Below are positions 7,964 through 16,784 of a DNA stretch of 64,000 bases, in pieces. A model generated the notes under the pieces. It had not been told where the DNA came from, made no database searches, and saw nothing but the letters and a program-made list of their open reading frames with translations. The DNA is from Paenibacillus antri (GTDB taxonomy: Bacteria > Bacillota > Bacilli > Paenibacillales > YIM-B00363). The number at the start of each line of letters is the position of its first letter. The stretch's first letter is position 1. The position numbers were made by a program, and so were the translations under genes. The stretch lies in the NCBI RefSeq assembly GCF_005765165.1, contig NZ_VCIW01000014.1, positions 124,001 to 188,000 of the forward strand, read 5' to 3'.

Positions 7964-9496
7964 CTAAATCTCCTCCCCGGGCTCGTCGAACACCGGGGCG
8001 AACACGCCGTCCTCGACGATATGCTCGCTCTTGGCATCGTGCTTGCGGTCGTCCGAGGAAGTCCCGCCCGCGTTGGAGGCGTACAAGGACGGCTGCGCTT
8101 TATAGGTATCCTTCGAGATGCGCTCCTTGTCGACGATCTTGCCGTTCACCTTCTTATATCGGTACGTCTCAACGACGTAACCCGGCTTGCCGCGCTGCAG
8201 CAGCTTGACGGAGCCCTTGGGCAGCGATGCGTTCTTTACGTATTTCGTCGGCGGATCGATCTCCTGCAGCGTCACCGACTTAATTTCGTACGTGACGCCG
8301 GCGTCCAAGGAGCCGAACAGCTTCACCGTCAATCGACCGCCCTCCGAGCTCGTGCGGATGAGGATATATTTGTCGGTCGAGTTGCGAAACTTGAAGTTGA
8401 TGTACCCGCTGGCGAACGTAGCGTCCTGCCCGAGCGGCGCGTAGCTGACCGGCAGCGAATGGTTGCGCCGCTCGACGATCTCGAGACCGGCGCGAAGCAC
8501 GGCGTTATAGAGCGTCGTCGACACCTGGCAGATGCCGCCGCCGATGCCGGGCACCATCTTCCCGTTCAGAATGACGGGCGCCTCCCGAAAGCCGAACTTC
8601 TCTTCGGTTTCTTTAATGATCTTCGCGTAATCGAAAACGTCGCCCGGCGCCATAAGCCGGTCGTGGACGACGGCGGCCGTCTTGGACACGTTGTATTTGC
8701 GCCCGGCCTTCGACGTCGCGAACGAGGTCGTGTACGACGCGATGACGCGTTCGATGCCCTGCGCCTTCAGCGACGCGACGGTCACCTTCGGCTGCAGCTG
8801 AACAATAGGCATCGCGAATCCCAGCGGCTCCGCGGACAGCAGCCGCCCGTCCGGCTTCAACGCCTCGGGGAACGGCATCAGGCCGCCTGAACCCGGCGAA
8901 GCCGCTTCCCCCCCGGGCGTCCCGCCGCCCAACGCCGCCAGCGCCGTCGCCGGAAGCTTCGCTTCGTCGATTCGCGGCGCCGTCACTTCCGGCGTGTAGA
9001 CGATCCGATCGCCCGCCACGATCGTTCGCTTCGCGTCGACCGGCTGCGCCGCGTACAGCTCCGGCCAGCGCTTCTTCGCGGCCGCCGCCAGCGCGGCCTC
9101 CTCAAACCCGAGCTCCAGCGTCAGCTCCCGCCCGCGCCACTGCCACCGCAGCATCACCCGCTCCCAGAACGGCCCCTCGAACAGCCGCTCCGTCTCGGCC
9201 GCGATCGCCGCCGCGTTCGTGCGCAGCCCAAGCTCTCCGAGCTTGACCGACCGCGTAACCGCGCCGCCGCCTTTCGGCAGCTTGGCCGTCATCGAGACGT
9301 CCTTGCCCGCGATCGCCGCGACCCGCTCTTCCAGGCCGGCGCGGAACGCCTCTCCCTCCCATCCTCCGACGCTCCATCCGGATAAGGTCATGCCCGACGG
9401 CAGCGTTCGCTGCATTCCGTATAACGCGGTTCCCGCGGTCAGCGCGAGGCCGATGCCGACGCCGACGATCATCGTGCGGAGGACCCATGGTTTCAT
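7964..9496 (-). CDS. VanW family exported protein
   Basis: A 510-residue protein anchored by an N-terminal membrane segment (about residues 7-29, VLRTMIVGVGIGLALTAGTA). The middle has an Ala-rich, variable putative peptidoglycan-binding region. The VanW domain spans roughly 240-410, with the signature KYNVSKTAAVVHDRLMAPGDVFDY, then PGIGGGICQVSTTLYNAV and IVERRNHS. VanW domains are linked to vancomycin resistance clusters and cell-wall metabolism, but their chemistry is not known. ATG 9496 is chosen because GAGGTG lies eight bases upstream; GTG 9505 would add three residues. The C-terminal tail after about 470 is charged and low complexity. It is divergent from ftsE and convergent with the gene at 7077. 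Confidence 0.88.
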   Translation of the reverse strand: MKPWVLRTMIVGVGIGLALTAGTALYGMQRTLPSGMTLSGWSVGGWEGEAFRAGLEERVAAIAGKDVSMTAKLPKGGGAVTRSVKLGELGLRTNAAAIAAETERLFEGPFWERVMLRWQWRGRELTLELGFEEAALAAAAKKRWPELYAAQPVDAKRTIVAGDRIVYTPEVTAPRIDEAKLPATALAALGGGTPGGEAASPGSGGLMPFPEALKPDGRLLSAEPLGFAMPIVQLQPKVTVASLKAQGIERVIASYTTSFATSKAGRKYNVSKTAAVVHDRLMAPGDVFDYAKIIKETEEKFGFREAPVILNGKMVPGIGGGICQVSTTLYNAVLRAGLEIVERRNHSLPVSYAPLGQDATFASGYINFKFRNSTDKYILIRTSSEGGRLTVKLFGSLDAGVTYEIKSVTLQEIDPPTKYVKNASLPKGSVKLLQRGKPGYVVETYRYKKVNGKIVDKERISKDTYKAQPSLYASNAGGTSSDDRKHDAKSEHIVEDGVFAPVFDEPGEEI

Positions 9497-9610
9497 ATAT
9501 GGCACACCTCGTACAAGTATATTGAATTATACCTACATGTATATGAGGGGCGCCGGGGATTTCTTCCTGCGAATTTCCAAGAAGATTCACCCTTTTTCGC
9601 AGGATGCGAG

Positions 9611-9619
9611 TGATATAAT
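9611..9619 (+). promoter_or_regulatory. Extended -10 promoter upstream of ftsE
   Basis: TG-A-TATAAT is a perfect extended -10 element (TATAAT at 9614-9619). No good -35 hexamer stands 17 bases upstream, as is common with extended -10 promoters. It lies 92 bases before the ftsE start and probably drives ftsE-ftsX and the M23 gene. Confidence 0.5.
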
Positions 9620-9710
9620 GTTACATAATGTTGAAATGCCAATTTCCCTAGAGGAATTTCCCTATTCTTGTCGAAATACTTAACCTATGCGCATACAGGA
9701 GTGATCCTTC

Positions 9711-10397
9711 TTGATCGAGATGCAGGATATCTATAAGACGTATCCGGACGGCGGGCAGGCGCTTCGTGGCGTGTCCGTTCGCGTCGAACGGAATGAATTC
9801 GTATATATCGTCGGGCCTTCGGGCGCCGGCAAATCTACGTTTATGAAATTGATCTACCGCGAAGAGCGGCCGACGAAGGGCACGATCTTCGTGAACGGAT
9901 TTAACTTGGAGAAGTTAAAACAGCGCAAAATCCCGTTCGTACGGCGCAATATCGGCGTCATTTTCCAGGACTTCAAACTGTTGCCCAAGATGACCGCTTA
10001 TGAAAACATCGCCTTCGCGATGGAGGTCATCGAAGCGCCGTCCCGCGTCATTAAGAAGCGGACGCAAGAGGTGCTCGAGCTCGTCAGACTGAAGGATAAG
10101 GGCAACGCGTATCCGAATCAGCTGTCGGGCGGCGAGCAGCAGCGCGTGGCGATCGCGCGCGCGATCGTGAACAACCCGACCGTCATCGTGGCGGACGAGC
10201 CGACCGGCAACCTCGACCCCGAGACGTCGTGGGGCATCATGAAGCTGCTCGAGGAGATTAACTTCCGCGGCGCGACGATCATCATGGCAACGCACAACAA
10301 GGACATCGTCAACACGATGCGCAAGCGCGTCATCGCGATCGAGAACGGACTCATCGCGCGCGACGAGCAAAGAGGGGAGTACGGTTATGAGGATTAG
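9711..10397 (+). CDS. ftsE: Cell division ATP-binding protein FtsE
   Basis: ATPase of the FtsEX complex, which transmits ATP hydrolysis to cell-wall hydrolases at the membrane. The 228 residues carry Walker A GPSGAGKST (about 35-43), the FtsE-typical VIFQDFKLLPKMTAYENI Q-loop region, the ABC signature LSGGEQQR (about 140) and Walker B VIVADEPTGNLDP. The start is TTG at 9711 with GGAGTGAT upstream, giving MIEMQDIYKTYPDG as in other FtsE proteins; the ATG at 9720 would remove three conserved residues. It overlaps ftsX by 11 bases, so the two are translationally coupled. Confidence 0.96.
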   Translation: MIEMQDIYKTYPDGGQALRGVSVRVERNEFVYIVGPSGAGKSTFMKLIYREERPTKGTIFVNGFNLEKLKQRKIPFVRRNIGVIFQDFKLLPKMTAYENIAFAMEVIEAPSRVIKKRTQEVLELVRLKDKGNAYPNQLSGGEQQRVAIARAIVNNPTVIVADEPTGNLDPETSWGIMKLLEEINFRGATIIMATHNKDIVNTMRKRVIAIENGLIARDEQRGEYGYED

Positions 10398-11304
10398 CAC
10401 CATCCGCCGCCACTTCCGCGAAGGCTTCCGAAGCATCTGGCGCAACGGGTGGATGTCGTTCGCGTCCATCAGCGCCATTGCCATATCACTTTTCATACTA
10501 GGCGTGTTTATGGTTCTCGCCATGAACATCAACAAGCTTACGGAGGATATCGAAAACGAAGTCGAAATCCGCGTCTACCTCGATGTCAGCGTCGACCGCG
10601 GCCGGGTGCCGGAGATCCAGAACGCGATCGGCAAAATCGAAGGCGTAAAGCGGATCGAGTTCGTCTCCAAGGAGGACGGGCTGGAGTTCCTGAAGGAACG
10701 CCTCGGCGAAGAAGGCCGAGAGCTGCTCGAAGGCCAGGAGGGCGACAACAATCCGCTGCCCGATTCGTTTACGGTAGAGGTGTACGAGCCCCGGACGATC
10801 GATCTCGTGGCGCAGCGCATCCTGGCGCTGAACGCGGGCAAGGATCCGGCGCCGATCTGGGAGCTGAACTACGGAGCCGACACGGTCCGGACGTTGTTCC
10901 AAGTGACCGACATCGTGCGCAACGTCGGCTTGGTGCTCGTCGCAGGTCTCGCGCTTATGTCGATGTTCCTCATCTCCAATACCATTAAGATCACGATCGT
11001 CGCTCGCCGCCGCGAGATCGCCATCATGAAGCTCGTCGGCGCGACGAACGGGTTCATTCGCTGGCCGTTTTTCATCGAAGGCGCGCTGCTCGGCGTGGTC
11101 GGATCGGTCATCCCGGCGGTCATCATTTTCGTCGGTTACGGCCAGCTCGTCGCTTCCACGGAGATGGAGCTCGGCTTGCTCCAGATCGCGCTTCTGCCGC
11201 TCGGCGAAGTGGCGCAAGTGACGTTCGGCTTATTAATCGGATTAGGCTTTGTGATCGGCGTGTGGGGAAGCACGCTGTCGGTACGTAAATTCTTGAAAGT
11301 GTAA
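10387..11304 (+). CDS. ftsX: Cell division protein FtsX, ABC permease
   Basis: The 305-residue membrane partner of FtsE. It has the standard topology: a cytoplasmic N-terminus, TM1 (about residues 22-44), a large extracytoplasmic loop (about 50-170) that docks a murein-hydrolase activator, then three TM helices (about 175-200, 222-250 and 270-298). The motif ARRREIAIMKLVGATNGFIRWPF between TM2 and TM3 is the FtsX/MacB signature. The M23 protein encoded next is the likely extracytoplasmic partner. Confidence 0.96.
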   Translation: MRISTIRRHFREGFRSIWRNGWMSFASISAIAISLFILGVFMVLAMNINKLTEDIENEVEIRVYLDVSVDRGRVPEIQNAIGKIEGVKRIEFVSKEDGLEFLKERLGEEGRELLEGQEGDNNPLPDSFTVEVYEPRTIDLVAQRILALNAGKDPAPIWELNYGADTVRTLFQVTDIVRNVGLVLVAGLALMSMFLISNTIKITIVARRREIAIMKLVGATNGFIRWPFFIEGALLGVVGSVIPAVIIFVGYGQLVASTEMELGLLQIALLPLGEVAQVTFGLLIGLGFVIGVWGSTLSVRKFLKV

Positions 11305-11323
11305 CGCACGAGGGAGGAAGTCG

Positions 11324-12544
11324 ATGTTGAAACGGTTCCTGTTACCGACGATGTTGGCCGTCAGCTTGGCGGTCGCCTCGGTCGGCGCGTATCCGCAGGT
11401 CGGCGTGGCAGCAAGCTCCGAACTAGATAAAGTAAACGCCCAGTTGAAGAAGCTGAAAGAGCAGATGAAGTCGGCGGAAGCGTCGCAGAAGCAGGCGGAG
11501 AAGGAGATCGAACGCATCCGCGGGTTCCAAGAAGCCGGGAAGTCGGAGCTCGCCCGCCTGGAGAACGAGATCGCCGTCACGAGCAAGAAGATCGAATCGA
11601 TCAACGAGCAGATGTACGAGGTCGAAGAAAGCCTGAATATGACGGTCGAAGAGCTCGTCAAAGCCGAGGAGCGCGTCGTGACGCGCGACGGGCTGCTGAA
11701 GTCGAGGCTTCGTCTGCTGTACATGAACGGCGTCGTAAGCTATCTGGACGTGTTGCTGAGCTCCACGAGCTTCGTAGACTTCCTGGACCGGATCGATGCC
11801 CTTCAGTCGATCGTGTCGCAAGATAAGGAAATTCTCGAGCTGAACATCCAGGACAAGCAAACCGTCGAGCGGAAGAAGGCCGAAGTCGAAAACCAGCTGG
11901 AATACGTAGAGCAGCTTTTCGCGGAGACGGAGTCCCTTAAGGCCGAACTGCTGGCGAAGAAGGAAAAGAAAGAAGTCGCCATCGCGTCCTTGCAGGAAGA
12001 AGAACACGAGCTTCTCGAGATGACCGAAGATCAAGAGAAGGAATTGATGGCGTACGCGGACGAGCAAGCCAAGCTCGTGAAGAAGCAGAAGGAACTGCAA
12101 AGCGCACAAAAGAAAGCCCAGCAAAAGAAAGTCGTAAAATATACGGGCGGTCAGCTGACATGGCCGGTACCGGACAGCCAGCGGGTCACGTCCCCGTTCG
12201 CGACGCGGATTCATCCGATCACGGGCAAGAAGCATACGCACACCGGCATGGATATCGGCGCGCCGGGCGGCACGACGATCGTCGCGGCCGCGTCGGGCGA
12301 GGTCGTGCTCGCGCAATGGTACGGCGGCTACGGCAACTGCATCATCATCGAGCACAAAGACGGGTTCCGTACGTTGTACGGCCATATCCGCAACGGCGGC
12401 ATCAAGGTGAAAGTCGGGGACACGGTCGACGCCGGCCAGAAGATCGCGGAAGTCGGTTCCACGGGCAGCTCGACGGGTAACCACCTTCACTTCGGCGTCT
12501 ACGTGGACAACGTCGCCGTCGATCCGGATCCGTATTTGAGATAA
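11324..12544 (+). CDS. Coiled-coil M23 peptidase, EnvC-like murein hydrolase
   Basis: A 406-residue exported protein: signal peptide (about 1-28, cleavage near GVAASS), a long coiled coil (about 29-265, rich in Lys/Glu/Gln), and a C-terminal LytM/M23 domain (about 280-403). Zinc ligands appear intact: HTGMD supplies His and Asp and HLHFGV supplies the HxH pair, unlike E. coli EnvC, whose LytM domain is degenerate. Coiled coil plus peptidase directly after ftsEX is the arrangement of proteins regulated by FtsEX. It may therefore be both activator and active DD-endopeptidase. It starts 19 bases after ftsX with a GAGGGAGG site. Confidence 0.9.
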   Translation: MLKRFLLPTMLAVSLAVASVGAYPQVGVAASSELDKVNAQLKKLKEQMKSAEASQKQAEKEIERIRGFQEAGKSELARLENEIAVTSKKIESINEQMYEVEESLNMTVEELVKAEERVVTRDGLLKSRLRLLYMNGVVSYLDVLLSSTSFVDFLDRIDALQSIVSQDKEILELNIQDKQTVERKKAEVENQLEYVEQLFAETESLKAELLAKKEKKEVAIASLQEEEHELLEMTEDQEKELMAYADEQAKLVKKQKELQSAQKKAQQKKVVKYTGGQLTWPVPDSQRVTSPFATRIHPITGKKHTHTGMDIGAPGGTTIVAAASGEVVLAQWYGGYGNCIIIEHKDGFRTLYGHIRNGGIKVKVGDTVDAGQKIAEVGSTGSSTGNHLHFGVYVDNVAVDPDPYLR

Positions 12545-12662
12545 TCCTTTTCGTTGCACTCATAAATTCGTAAATAACAGGTACAGGCCCTGCATATACT
12601 ATTTGGAGTATATGGGCGGCGGCAAATCGCATGCGTCCGTTAGAAAAAGGTGGTGTGAACGC

Positions 12663-14132
12663 ATGATGTTCAAAGGCCGTACGGTGCTTGCGTTCGTGCT
12701 GCTGGCGGTATTCGCCAGCAGCATTGTTACGCTTACGGTCGCGGGACCGTTGGATCACAGGGTCGTCGCCAGCTTGTCGCAGGCGATTACGGTGTCCGAG
12801 GAGGGCAGTCCGGAGGAGCGGGAAGGCGGCCTCAGCGAAGATGAGTTGTCGAAGCTGTCGGCCGTGTATAAGCTGCTCGAGCAGCGGTACGTCGAGGCGG
12901 TCGACCGCGACGCGCTGACGGAGGGCGCCTTGGACGGCTTGGTACAGGCGCTGGAGGATCCTTACTCGGAGTATTTGAACGCCGAGGAGGTTGCTTCCTT
13001 TTCCGAGCACATCAATTCCACGTTCACAGGCATCGGCGCCGAGGTGGCGCTGCAGGACGGGAAGATCGTCGTCGTGTCGCCGATTAAGAATTCTCCCGCG
13101 GAGCGCGCGGGGCTGATGGCGGGAGACGTCATCCTGTCCGTGAACGGCGAGTCGCTGCAGGGGCTGGACCTGACGAAGGCGGTCGAGAAAATTCGCGGTC
13201 CGAAGGGCACGCAGGCGAAGCTGCAGATTCAGCGGAAAGATTCCGCGTCGGTCATGGACATCATCGTCGTCCGAGACGATATCAGTCTGGAGACGGTGGA
13301 AGGCTCCATGCTGGAAGACGGCATCGGGCTGATCGGCATCCGCCAGTTCGCGGTGAACACGGGCGAGCGGTTCGCGGAGGAGCTGAAGAAGCTCGAGGAC
13401 CAAGGGATGAAGGGTCTCGTCATCGACGTGCGCAACAATCCGGGCGGCGTCGTGCAAGCGGTGCAGTCGATCGCCGAAGCGTTCGTGCCGGAAGGCAAGA
13501 CGATCATGCATCTCGAATACCGCGACGGGAAGCGCGAGAAGACGACGTCGAAGGGCAAAGGGAAGAACTACCCGATCGTCGTTCTGATCAACGAAGGCTC
13601 CGCGAGCGCGTCGGAAATTCTCGGCGCCGCCATTCAGGAGTCCGCGGGCGGCAAGCTCGTCGGGCAGACGACGTTCGGCAAGGGTCTGGTGCAGAGCACC
13701 GTGAAGCTGAACGACGGCAGCGGCGTGAAGCTGACGATCGCGAAGTGGCTGACGCCGGACGGCGACACGATTCACGAGACGGGCATCAAACCGGACATCG
13801 TCGTCGAGCAGCCGAAGCTGTTCGAGGCGGTCGCCATTCCGAAGGATAAGGAATTGACGTTCGATATGGCCGGCGACGAAGTGAAGAACGTGCAGTTGAT
13901 TTTGGACGGACTCGGCTTCTCGCCGGGGCGGACCGACGGTTACTTCAGCGAGTCGACGAAGGCGGCGGTGGTCGCGTTCCAGAAGGACAACGACCTTCCG
14001 GAAAATGGAACCGTCGACGAAGCGACGGCGCTGAAGCTGGAAGAGCGGGTTATCCAGCGGTACTTGGACCCGGCGAACGACGAGCAGATGCATGCGGCGT
14101 TGGTACAAATCCAGAAGATGTTAAAGAAGTAG
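12663..14132 (+). CDS. S41 carboxyl-terminal processing protease (CtpB-like)
   Basis: A 489-residue exported serine protease. A membrane/signal segment (about 5-25) is followed by a helical region, a PDZ domain (about 100-190: GIGAEVALQDGKIVVVSPIKNSPAERAGL), the S41 peptidase core with NEGSASASEI (catalytic Ser) and TTFGKGLVQ (catalytic Lys), and a C-terminal peptidoglycan-binding domain (about 405-470, LILDGLGFSPGRTDGYFSESTKAAVVAFQ). CtpB in Bacillus subtilis cleaves SpoIVFA during sporulation, and here too the neighbour is minJ. The frame opens at 12603, but ATG 12663 follows AAAGGTGGTG; ATG 12666 is adjacent. Confidence 0.93.
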   Translation: MMFKGRTVLAFVLLAVFASSIVTLTVAGPLDHRVVASLSQAITVSEEGSPEEREGGLSEDELSKLSAVYKLLEQRYVEAVDRDALTEGALDGLVQALEDPYSEYLNAEEVASFSEHINSTFTGIGAEVALQDGKIVVVSPIKNSPAERAGLMAGDVILSVNGESLQGLDLTKAVEKIRGPKGTQAKLQIQRKDSASVMDIIVVRDDISLETVEGSMLEDGIGLIGIRQFAVNTGERFAEELKKLEDQGMKGLVIDVRNNPGGVVQAVQSIAEAFVPEGKTIMHLEYRDGKREKTTSKGKGKNYPIVVLINEGSASASEILGAAIQESAGGKLVGQTTFGKGLVQSTVKLNDGSGVKLTIAKWLTPDGDTIHETGIKPDIVVEQPKLFEAVAIPKDKELTFDMAGDEVKNVQLILDGLGFSPGRTDGYFSESTKAAVVAFQKDNDLPENGTVDEATALKLEERVIQRYLDPANDEQMHAALVQIQKMLKK

Positions 14133-14167
14133 GCAGGAGAACCGGGCGAAATTGTCGAAAAGGAATG

Positions 14168-14196
14168 GGAAGGTCGAAGTCGGCCTTCCTTTTTTC
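14168..14196 (+). terminator. Intrinsic terminator after the S41 protease gene
   Basis: GGAAGG pairs with CCTTCC (with possible inner CGA/TCG extension) and is followed by TTTTTTC. The next gene begins 39 bases later, so some read-through is possible. Confidence 0.75.
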
Positions 14197-14234
14197 TATT
14201 TTCATAAGCCTGATCAAGTAGGAGACACGAATCC

Positions 14235-15581
14235 ATGGATGTGTTGAATGAATGGCTGCGGGCGTTCGGAACACTGTGGACGTCGCCGTTTTATTATTTG
14301 GCGCTGCTTTTTGTCGCATTGCACGCGAGGAAGCAGACCGTTATCGAGAGAAAACTGTTCTCCGTGAAGCTGCACTCTTGGTGGAGCGAGTGGTGGAGGA
14401 TGCTGATATGGGGCGCGGCGGTCGGCGCAAGCGTGTCCGTCGTCTTCCTATTCCTGGGCGCTAAGCTCTCCGTCCCCGCCTTGCTCCTGTTGTGGGTGCT
14501 GGCGGTGCTGCTGTCCTTCGCGCGGGTGAGGTACTTCTGCTTCGCTTATGCCGCCGGAGTGCTCGGCTTGCTGCAGGCGGCCGTAGGCGGGATCGACGCC
14601 GCGACGCTGCCTCCGACCGCCGCCACGCTCGTATTCGAGGTGCAATCGGTGCATCTGCCGTCCGTGCTGACGCTCGTCGGCGTGCTCCATCTGGCCGAAG
14701 CGGCGCTCGTGTACAAGATGGCCGGCCGCCTGGCGACGCCGCTCTTCTTCGAGGGCAAGCGCGGCAAGACGGTCGGCGGCTATCAGCTGCAAGGCTTCTG
14801 GCCGGTGCCGCTGCTGCTGCTGACGCCGATGGCCGCGGGCGCAGGCATCGAAGGCGCGCTGCCTTGGCCGACGGTGTTCGGGGGCGACTTGGGTTCGGCC
14901 GGTTGGGGGGCGCTCGCCTTCCCGGTGTTGGTAGGATTCCACTCGCTCTCGCTTACGCGCCTGCCGCAGAGCAAAGCGCGCATGAGCGCCTTCCGGCTCG
15001 GGGCATACGGTCTTGCGGTAACGGCGCTCGGCATTGTCGTGTACTTCGTACCGACGTGGTGGGCGGCGGTGGCCGCGGCGCTTCTATGCTTCGGGCTGCA
15101 CGAGCTGATCGTCGCGCTCGATCGACGGGGCGAGGCGCTCGCCAGTCCGTATTTCGTGCATGACGCGCGCGGGCTGAAGGTGCTGGCGGTCGTCCCGGGC
15201 TCGCCGGCGGCGGAGCTCGGCATCGAGCCGGGCCATGTGCTTCGCAAAGTGAACGGCATCCCGGTTCACGATCGAGCCGAGCTGCATGCGGCCATGCGGA
15301 TGAACGCGGCGTTCATGAAGCTCGAGGTGCTGAATCATGCCGGAGAGAGCCGATTCATGCAGCGCGCGGTGTATGCCAACGAGCATCACCAGCTCGGGAT
15401 CGTCTTGTGCCCGGACGAGCATGCGTTGTACGTCGTCGAATTCGAGGAAGGCGGGCTGTTTTCCTTCTTGAAGTCGCGCCGCTCGTCTTCCGGCGGGATG
15501 GCCGGGAACGGTGGGGGAGGCGAGCGATTGGCGCTGCCTGCGCCGTCGTCGCCGTCGTCGGAGACGACGCTGCGGATGTAA
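14235..15581 (+). CDS. minJ: MinJ-like multipass membrane protein with PDZ domain
   Basis: A 448-residue protein with about eight hydrophobic segments across residues 10-300 and a PDZ-like domain at about 305-390 (GLKVLAVVPGSPAAELGIEPGHVLRKVNGIPV). This architecture and position just after a ctpB gene match Bacillus subtilis MinJ, which bridges DivIVA and MinD at division sites and poles. The C-terminal tail is Gly/Ser/Pro-rich. Start ATG 14235 has GTAGGAGA upstream. The name rests on topology and synteny rather than strong motifs, so a more general label would be PDZ-domain membrane protein. Confidence 0.8.
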   Translation: MDVLNEWLRAFGTLWTSPFYYLALLFVALHARKQTVIERKLFSVKLHSWWSEWWRMLIWGAAVGASVSVVFLFLGAKLSVPALLLLWVLAVLLSFARVRYFCFAYAAGVLGLLQAAVGGIDAATLPPTAATLVFEVQSVHLPSVLTLVGVLHLAEAALVYKMAGRLATPLFFEGKRGKTVGGYQLQGFWPVPLLLLTPMAAGAGIEGALPWPTVFGGDLGSAGWGALAFPVLVGFHSLSLTRLPQSKARMSAFRLGAYGLAVTALGIVVYFVPTWWAAVAAALLCFGLHELIVALDRRGEALASPYFVHDARGLKVLAVVPGSPAAELGIEPGHVLRKVNGIPVHDRAELHAAMRMNAAFMKLEVLNHAGESRFMQRAVYANEHHQLGIVLCPDEHALYVVEFEEGGLFSFLKSRRSSSGGMAGNGGGGERLALPAPSSPSSETTLRM

Positions 15582-15593
15582 GTCCAGCACATT

Positions 15594-15618
15594 AGGAGCC
15601 CTCGCGGGCTCCTTTTTT
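15594..15618 (+). terminator. Intrinsic terminator after minJ
   Basis: Perfect stem AGGAGCCC/GGGCTCCT with a TCGC tetraloop and a six-T run. Confidence 0.9.
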
Positions 15619-15885
15619 ACGTTCGGCCGATCGAAGAGAAGCTTCGATGAGCAGGTTCCGTACCGATCATTTTTTGACTCGTATCTCGGTTCGGCGTAAA
15701 GAAATGAACGGTTTAGATGCCGGAAAGCCCGCTACCCGGCGTTTTCAGCCTCGTCCGCGACTGTCAAATATTCAACCTTTCGGATCAGCGGCGGGTCGCG
15801 GTAAAGTACAACTGCAGCACGAACGAACGGAAGCGAGGGGGAGGAGACAATCGCAAAACCATACGCACCGAACTTAGGGAAGCGC
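15619..15885 (+). other. Leader region of the sugar ABC operon
   Basis: About 267 bases without a convincing gene. TTGACT (15674-15679) with TAAAGA 17 bases later is a weak promoter candidate. A GAGGGGGAGGAGACA purine block at about 15834-15848 looks like a ribosome site but lies about 38 bases before the first in-frame ATG; an in-frame ATC at 15850 would match it (see findings). No operator could be identified. Confidence 0.4.
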
Positions 15886-16770
15886 ATGATTCGATATCGA
15901 TGGATGTATCTGTTAGCCGTTCCCGGGCTTCTGTACTTTTTGATATTCCAGTATGCGCCGATGTGGGGGATCCTGCTGGCGTTTCAGGACTACAATCCCT
16001 ATAGAGGATTCTGGGGAAGCGAATGGGTCGGGTTTGAAAACTTCAGGACATTTTTTAGTTACGGTGATTTTTGGCCGCTGCTTCGGAACACATTAACCAT
16101 TAGCGTGCTGAACCTGCTGTTGTCGTTTCCCGCACCTATTATTTTGGCGCTCATGATTAACGAGGTACGCACCGAAGCCTTCAAGAGAATTACGCAGACG
16201 GTTGTGTACTTGCCTCACTTCTTGTCGTGGGTCATCGTAGTCAGCTTTACCTTTTTATTTTTCTCCTTGGATATCGGCTTCGTGAATAAAGCGTTGGCGA
16301 GCGTCGGACTGGAGAAAATTCCGTTCTTATCGGACACGTTGTACTTCTACGGCCTGCTGGTAGGGCAGACGATCTGGAAGGAAGTCGGTTGGGGAACGAT
16401 CATCTTCCTGGCCGCGATTGCAGGCGTCGATCCCCAGTTATATGAAGCGGCTACGGTAGACGGCGCCGGCAGACTGCGCAAAATCTGGCATGTGACGCTC
16501 CCTGCGATTCGTTCGACGATCGTTATTCTATTGATCCTGAGAACAGGCGATATTCTGAATGTAGGCTTCGAACAAATCTTGCTGATGCTGAACCCGATGG
16601 TGCAAAGCATCGGAGACGTCTTCGATACCTATGTGTATCGGCAGGGGATTCTCAGCGGGAATTTCAGCTATAGTATCGCAGTCGGTCTGTTCAAGTCGGT
16701 TGCGGGCTTGATCCTTGTAGCGGGAGCGAATTTCCTCTCCAAGAAGTTCGGGGAAGAAGGATTGTATTGA
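15886..16770 (+). CDS. Carbohydrate ABC transporter permease, LplB type
   Basis: A 294-residue permease with six predicted TM helices. The N-terminus YLLAVPGLLYFLIFQYAPMWG followed by AFQDYNPYRGFWGSEWVGFENF is the LplB hallmark. The cytoplasmic EAA loop (YEAATVDGAGRLRKIWHVTLPAI, about residues 182-206) is the site that contacts the ATPase. Pairing with the permease at 16785 and the lipoprotein at 17714 makes a complete importer except for the ATPase, which in this family is usually a shared MsmX-like protein encoded elsewhere. The ATG at 15886 has only a weak AGGGAAG site; the start may be upstream at the non-standard ATC 15850. Confidence 0.92.
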   Translation: MIRYRWMYLLAVPGLLYFLIFQYAPMWGILLAFQDYNPYRGFWGSEWVGFENFRTFFSYGDFWPLLRNTLTISVLNLLLSFPAPIILALMINEVRTEAFKRITQTVVYLPHFLSWVIVVSFTFLFFSLDIGFVNKALASVGLEKIPFLSDTLYFYGLLVGQTIWKEVGWGTIIFLAAIAGVDPQLYEAATVDGAGRLRKIWHVTLPAIRSTIVILLILRTGDILNVGFEQILLMLNPMVQSIGDVFDTYVYRQGILSGNFSYSIAVGLFKSVAGLILVAGANFLSKKFGEEGLY

Positions 16771-16784
16771 TAAGGAGGAGGGCG

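Noticed and set aside
12402-14108. 568-residue minus-strand frame opposite the S41 protease gene
   Set aside because: Arg/His/Leu-rich antisense shadow without signal or motif.
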